Origin: Massilia sp. 9I
GTDB lineage: Bacteria > Pseudomonadota > Gammaproteobacteria > Burkholderiales > Burkholderiaceae_D
Assembly (NCBI RefSeq): GCF_902506415.1
Contig: NZ_LR733275.1
Location: 1,065,651-1,129,650 of the forward strand
DNA length: 64,000 nucleotides
Reading direction: 5' to 3'
The notes beneath the pieces are model-generated. The model had not been told where the DNA came from, did no database searches, and worked only from the letters and a program-made list of their open reading frames with translations. Positions 60,421 through 64,000 of the stretch are shown one piece after another. A program made the position numbers and the translations under genes. Within the stretch, counting starts at the first letter, position 1; every line of letters starts with the position of its first letter.

Positions 60421-61719
60421 TTGGATACCGTCCCACTCTGGGCCCTGGTCCTGGCGCTCGCCCTGCTGATCCTGTTTTCCGCCTTCTTCGCGATGTCGGA
60501 AACGGCGCTGATGGCGGCCAATAAATACCGTCTGCGCCACCTGGCCGAACGCGGCAACCGCGGGGCCATCACCACGCTCTGGCTGCTGGAGCGTACCGAC
60601 CGTTTTCTTTCCTTGGTCCTGATCGCGAACATCCTGCTCAACGCCATGTGCGCGGCCCTGGTCACCGTGATCGCGATCCGCCTGTTCGGCGCCGAGGAAA
60701 GCGTCGTCACCGGCGCCGCAGCGGCGGTGTCCTTCCTGCTGATCGTGTTCGCCGAAGTCTCGCCCAAGGTGATCGGCGCCACCTACCCGGAACCGATCGC
60801 GGTCGCCACCAGCCTGCCGCTCAAGGGCCTGATGCGGGTCGGCCGCCCCGTGATCTCCTTCGTGAACCTGTTCGTGCGCGGCCTGCTCAAGCTGCTGCGC
60901 ATCCGCACCAGCGTGGATCCGGCGCGCCAGCGCCTGTCGCGCGAGGAGCTGCGCTCGGTAGTGCTGGAAGGCGGCAGCTTCATCCCGCAGAAGCACCGCA
61001 GCATCCTGCTGAACCTGTTCGACCTGGAATCGGTCAAGATCGACGACATCATGACTCCGCGCAGCCAGATCGAGGCGATCGACCTGGAAGACCCGATCGA
61101 CACCATCGTGGAAGCCCTGGCCGCCTGCTATCACAACAAGCTGCCGGTCTTCGAGGGCGAAATCAACCGCGTGGTCGGCATCCTGCACGTGCGCAAGGCG
61201 CTGGCCCTGCTGCGCTCGCACGACGCGGTCCGGATCGAGCAGCTGCGCGCCCTCCTGGTGCCGCCCTATTTCATCCCCGAGGACACGCGCGCCCTCGACC
61301 AGCTCCAGCACTTCCAGGAAGAGCGCGAACGCCTCGGCATCATCGTCGACGAATACGGCGAGGTGCAGGGCCTGGTGACGCTGGACGACATCATCGAGGA
61401 GATGATCGGCAGCTTCACCACCTCGGAGCCGGACAGCGCCGCGGCCTGCAGCGCGTCCTGGAACGAATGCGGCGAATGCCTGCTGGACGGCAGCACCCCG
61501 CTGCGCGACATCAATAAGCAGCTGGGCCTGGCGCTGCCGCTGGACGGCCCGCGCACCGTCAACGGCCTGCTGCTGGAAACCCTGCAGGAAATCCCCGAGG
61601 CCCCGATCGCCCTGAAGATCGGCGGCTGCGTGTTTGAAGTGGTGCAGGTACAGAACCAGGCCGTGAAACAGGTCAAATTGCTGCGCCCGGCGCCGTCAAG
61701 GCGTTTCCTTGTCGGCTGA
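60421..61719 (+). CDS. CNNM/CorC-type transporter (DUF21 and CBS domains)
   Basis: A 432-residue protein: a DUF21 membrane domain (about 1-180, LWALVLALALLILFSAFFAM then SETALMAANKYRLRHLAERG), two CBS motifs (about 205-330; MTPRSQIEAIDLEDPIDTIV, LGIIVDEYGEVQGLVTLDDI) and a CorC/HlyC-type domain (about 345-425). Members are linked to magnesium or cobalt efflux, though transport roles vary. The frame starts with TTG 60421, just before the first membrane helix; the next in-frame ATG (60493) would cut that helix, so TTG is more likely. Cys-rich stretch SAAACSASWNECGECLLDG near 345 is unusual and could bind a metal. It lies between the REP pair and pilB. Confidence 0.85.
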   Translation: MDTVPLWALVLALALLILFSAFFAMSETALMAANKYRLRHLAERGNRGAITTLWLLERTDRFLSLVLIANILLNAMCAALVTVIAIRLFGAEESVVTGAAAAVSFLLIVFAEVSPKVIGATYPEPIAVATSLPLKGLMRVGRPVISFVNLFVRGLLKLLRIRTSVDPARQRLSREELRSVVLEGGSFIPQKHRSILLNLFDLESVKIDDIMTPRSQIEAIDLEDPIDTIVEALAACYHNKLPVFEGEINRVVGILHVRKALALLRSHDAVRIEQLRALLVPPYFIPEDTRALDQLQHFQEERERLGIIVDEYGEVQGLVTLDDIIEEMIGSFTTSEPDSAAACSASWNECGECLLDGSTPLRDINKQLGLALPLDGPRTVNGLLLETLQEIPEAPIALKIGGCVFEVVQVQNQAVKQVKLLRPAPSRRFLVG

Positions 61720-61914
61720 ACCATACTCATTGTCGGCCCGATCATACACATTGTCGGACGGGCCATAAAAGGCGTCATGGCAGGCTGTCTGCGTGGCGCG
61801 CACGCATCTGTCCGGGTACGGAAACCTTTACAAATTTGATGCCTGTAGGCATCATCCAGAGAATCCTTCCCGGGTAAGTCCCCTGCTCACTCCCTATCCA
61901 CGGCCTCGCTTTCT

Positions 61915-63642
61915 ATGGCAGCAGTTCTCCCCAACACGATCACCGGCACTCCCCTCTCGGGGCTGGCGCGGGCGCTCGTGCAGGCGAACCGGCTGAGCGC
62001 CTCCCAGGCCGATACCCTGCACCGCAAGGCGGCCGCCGACAAGACCGCCTTCATCGACGCTCTGTTAGAGAGCGGCATCATCGATTCGGCCACCCTGGCG
62101 GCCTTCTGCGCCGAGACCTTCGGCTATCCGCTGCTCGACCTGGCGAACTTCGCCCCGGACGCGATTCCGGTCAGCGCCATCGACGCCAAGCTGATGCAGG
62201 CCCAGCGCGTCATCGCCCTGGCCAAGCGCGGCAACAAGATGTCGGTGGCCCTGTCCGACCCGACCAATACCCAGGCCCTGGACCAGATCAAGTTCCAGAG
62301 CGAGGCGTCGGTCGAGCCGGTGATCGTGGCCCACGACGTCCTGCTCAAGCTCCTGGGGAGCCTCGCCAAGAGCGCCGAAGCGAGCCTGAACGAGCTGGCC
62401 GGCGAAGACGGCGACATCGAATTCGCCGAAGAAGACGCGCAGCCGGTGGCGCCGCCCGACGCCGCCAGCGATGTCGAGGACGCGCCCATCGTGCGCTTCC
62501 TGAACAAGATACTGACCGATGCGCTGCAACTGGGCGCGTCGGACATCCACTTCGAGCCCTACGAGAAGTACTACCGGATCCGCATGCGCGTCGACGGCGT
62601 GCTGCGCGACCACGCCACGCCACCGCTGTCGATCCGCGAAAAGCTGGTCTCGCGCATCAAGGTGCTGGCCAAGCTCGACATCTCGGAAAAGCGCGTGCCG
62701 CAGGACGGCCGCATGCGCCTGGTGATGGGCCCGACCCGCACCATCGACTTCCGCGTCTCGACGCTGCCCACGCTGTTCGGCGAAAAGACCGTCATGCGTA
62801 TCCTGGATGCCACCCAGGCGCAGATGGGCATCGACGCGCTCGGCTACGAGCCGGAACAGAAAGCGCTGCTGCTGGACGCGATCTCGCGTCCCTACGGCAT
62901 GGTGCTGGTCACCGGCCCCACCGGCTCCGGCAAGACGGTGTCGCTGTACACCTGCCTGAACGTGCTGAACAAACCGGGCATCAACATCTCGACCGCGGAA
63001 GACCCGGCCGAGATCAATCTGCCGGGCGTGAACCAGGTCAACGTCAACGACAAGGCCGGCCTCACCTTCCCGGTGGCGCTGAAGTCCTTCCTGCGCCAGG
63101 ATCCGGACATCATCATGGTCGGCGAGATCCGCGACCTGGAGACTGCCGACATCGCGATCAAGGCCGCTCAGACCGGCCACATGGTGTTCTCGACCCTGCA
63201 CACCAACGACGCGCCCTCGACCCTGACGCGTTTGATGAACATGGGCGTGGCGCCTTTCAACATCGCGTCCTCGGTGATCATGATCACGGCGCAGCGCCTG
63301 GCGCGGCGCCTGTGCAGCTGCAAGCAGCCGCTCGAGGCCTCGCGCGAGGCGCTGCTGTCGGCGGGCTTCCGCGACGCCGACCTGGAAGGCGGCTGGAAGC
63401 CCTACGGCCCGGTGGGATGCGACCGCTGCCTCGGCTCGGGCTACAAGGGCCGCGTCGGCATCTACCAGATCATGCCGATCACCCCGGCGATCGAGGCCCT
63501 GATCCTCGCCAGCGGCAACTCGATGCAGATCGCGGAGCAGGCCGAGAAGGACGGCGTGAATTCGCTGCGCCGTTCCGGCCTGATGAAAGTGAAACAGGGA
63601 CTCACGAGCCTCGAAGAAGTGCTCGGCTGCACCAACGAATAG
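61915..63642 (+). CDS. pilB: type IV pilus assembly ATPase PilB
   Basis: Cytoplasmic ATPase that extends type IV pili. The 575-residue protein has the N-terminal T2SSE_N-like domain (about 20-150), an arginine-finger region, Walker A GPTGSGKTVSLYTCLNVL near 338-355, the Asp box PAEINLPGVNQVNVN, Walker B DPDIIMVGEIRDLETADIAI near 397, the His box THMVFSTLHTNDAPSTLTRL-like GHMVFSTLHTND and a tetracysteine zinc motif CSCKQ plus CDRCLG near 463 and 500. The CTNE end and pilC 18 bases later confirm the order pilB-pilC. Start ATG 61915 is preceded by TTTCTATG; ribosome site weak. Confidence 0.96.
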   Translation: MAAVLPNTITGTPLSGLARALVQANRLSASQADTLHRKAAADKTAFIDALLESGIIDSATLAAFCAETFGYPLLDLANFAPDAIPVSAIDAKLMQAQRVIALAKRGNKMSVALSDPTNTQALDQIKFQSEASVEPVIVAHDVLLKLLGSLAKSAEASLNELAGEDGDIEFAEEDAQPVAPPDAASDVEDAPIVRFLNKILTDALQLGASDIHFEPYEKYYRIRMRVDGVLRDHATPPLSIREKLVSRIKVLAKLDISEKRVPQDGRMRLVMGPTRTIDFRVSTLPTLFGEKTVMRILDATQAQMGIDALGYEPEQKALLLDAISRPYGMVLVTGPTGSGKTVSLYTCLNVLNKPGINISTAEDPAEINLPGVNQVNVNDKAGLTFPVALKSFLRQDPDIIMVGEIRDLETADIAIKAAQTGHMVFSTLHTNDAPSTLTRLMNMGVAPFNIASSVIMITAQRLARRLCSCKQPLEASREALLSAGFRDADLEGGWKPYGPVGCDRCLGSGYKGRVGIYQIMPITPAIEALILASGNSMQIAEQAEKDGVNSLRRSGLMKVKQGLTSLEEVLGCTNE

Positions 63643-63660
63643 GCGAACTAGAAGACTACT

Positions 63661-64000
63661 ATGGCACCCTCCCTACAGAAGCGCGACCCCGCGGGCGTGC
63701 AGGTCAAGGAAAAGGTCTATGCCTGGGAAGGCAAGGACCGCAGCGGCAAGACTGTGCGCGGCGAACTGCGCGCCGGCGGCGAAGCGATCGTCAACGTCAC
63801 GCTGCGCCGCCAGGGCATCCTGGTCACCAAGGTCAAGAAGAAGGCTTACCGCAGCGGACGCAAGATCACCGACAAGGACCTGACCCTGTTCACGCGCCAG
63901 CTGGCCACCATGATGAAGGCCGGCGTGCCGCTGCTGCAGGCCTTCGACATCGTCGGCAAGGGCCACGCCAACCCGTCCATGTCGAAGCTGATCATGGACC
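63661..64000 (+). CDS. pilC: type IV pilus inner-membrane platform protein PilC (3' end beyond window)
   Basis: Only the first 113 codons lie in the window. They encode MAPSLQKRDPAGVQVKEKVY, WEGKDRSGKTVRGELRAG, LRRQGILVTKVKKKAY and the start of the first GSPII_F cytoplasmic domain DLTLFTRQLATMMKAGVPLL. This matches the N-terminus of PilC/GspF-family platform proteins, which anchor PilB at the inner membrane. It follows pilB by 18 bases. Confidence 0.94.
   Translation, partial: MAPSLQKRDPAGVQVKEKVYAWEGKDRSGKTVRGELRAGGEAIVNVTLRRQGILVTKVKKKAYRSGRKITDKDLTLFTRQLATMMKAGVPLLQAFDIVGKGHANPSMSKLIMD

Overview
The window comes from a high-GC Gram-negative chromosome. Gene content (PilB/PilC, FimS/AlgR-like LytS/LytTR pair, VgrG, MipA/OmpV, TonB receptor, MCP) and the style of its short palindromic repeats suggest a betaproteobacterium of the Oxalobacteraceae, probably close to Massilia/Telluria/Duganella. 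That is an inference from gene families, not a phylogeny. I saw no rRNA, tRNA, CRISPR array, transposase or phage gene.

Layout. 1-5330 (minus): an operon for reductive pyrimidine breakdown and its products (aminotransferase, mmsA, preT, preA), divergent from a MocR-type regulator and a RutR-like TetR regulator (5485-7633). 7662-10927 (plus): GNAT acetyltransferase, TonB-like periplasmic protein, small membrane protein, LytS/LytTR two-component pair. 10944-17005 (minus): a DUF2076-type protein, then a lower-GC type VI secretion cassette: orphan VgrG with a transthyretin-like tail, a putative membrane-acting effector and a putative polytopic immunity protein. 17216-24437 (minus): nucleoside catabolism operon (purine nucleoside phosphorylase, deoB, deoC, tandem aldehyde dehydrogenase, deoA, cdd). 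24730-27689 (plus): pseudouridine kinase, psuG and a LysR regulator. 27759-34431: S41 protease, small proteins, a DUF969/DUF979/pcp operon, YciI, DUF2231, alpha/beta hydrolase. 34794-39477 (plus): BMP-type nucleoside ABC transporter. 39679-43814: low-complexity secreted protein, MipA, S1/P1 nuclease, 5'-nucleotidase. 43921-49716 (minus): TonB receptor, exported adenosine deaminase, guanine deaminase. 49716-55586 (minus): xdhC, xdhB, xdhA and a PuuE-type allantoinase, divergent from hydroxyisourate hydrolase. 55692-64000 (plus): hydroxyisourate hydrolase, ClpP-like protein, porin/binding protein/chemoreceptor trio, CNNM/CorC transporter, pilB and the start of pilC.

How it fits together. Over half of the window can be read as one route for eating nucleic acids: extracytoplasmic nuclease and nucleotidase, exported adenosine deaminase, outer-membrane receptor and ABC nucleoside importer, phosphorolysis of purine and pyrimidine (deoxy)nucleosides, disposal of deoxyribose through DeoB/DeoC/aldehyde dehydrogenase, oxidation of purines through guanine deaminase and xanthine dehydrogenase to urate and allantoin, and reductive degradation of uracil/thymine to beta-amino acids and CoA esters. 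Uricase, OHCU decarboxylase, dihydropyrimidinase and ureidopropionase are not in the window.

The most notable observation is a conserved promoter-like element of about 55 bp found three times, in the correct orientation, upstream of the nucleoside phosphorylase operon (24539-24594), the ABC transporter (34465-34520) and the TonB receptor (46490-46544). It marks these units as a candidate regulon. The second is the VgrG/effector/immunity cassette.
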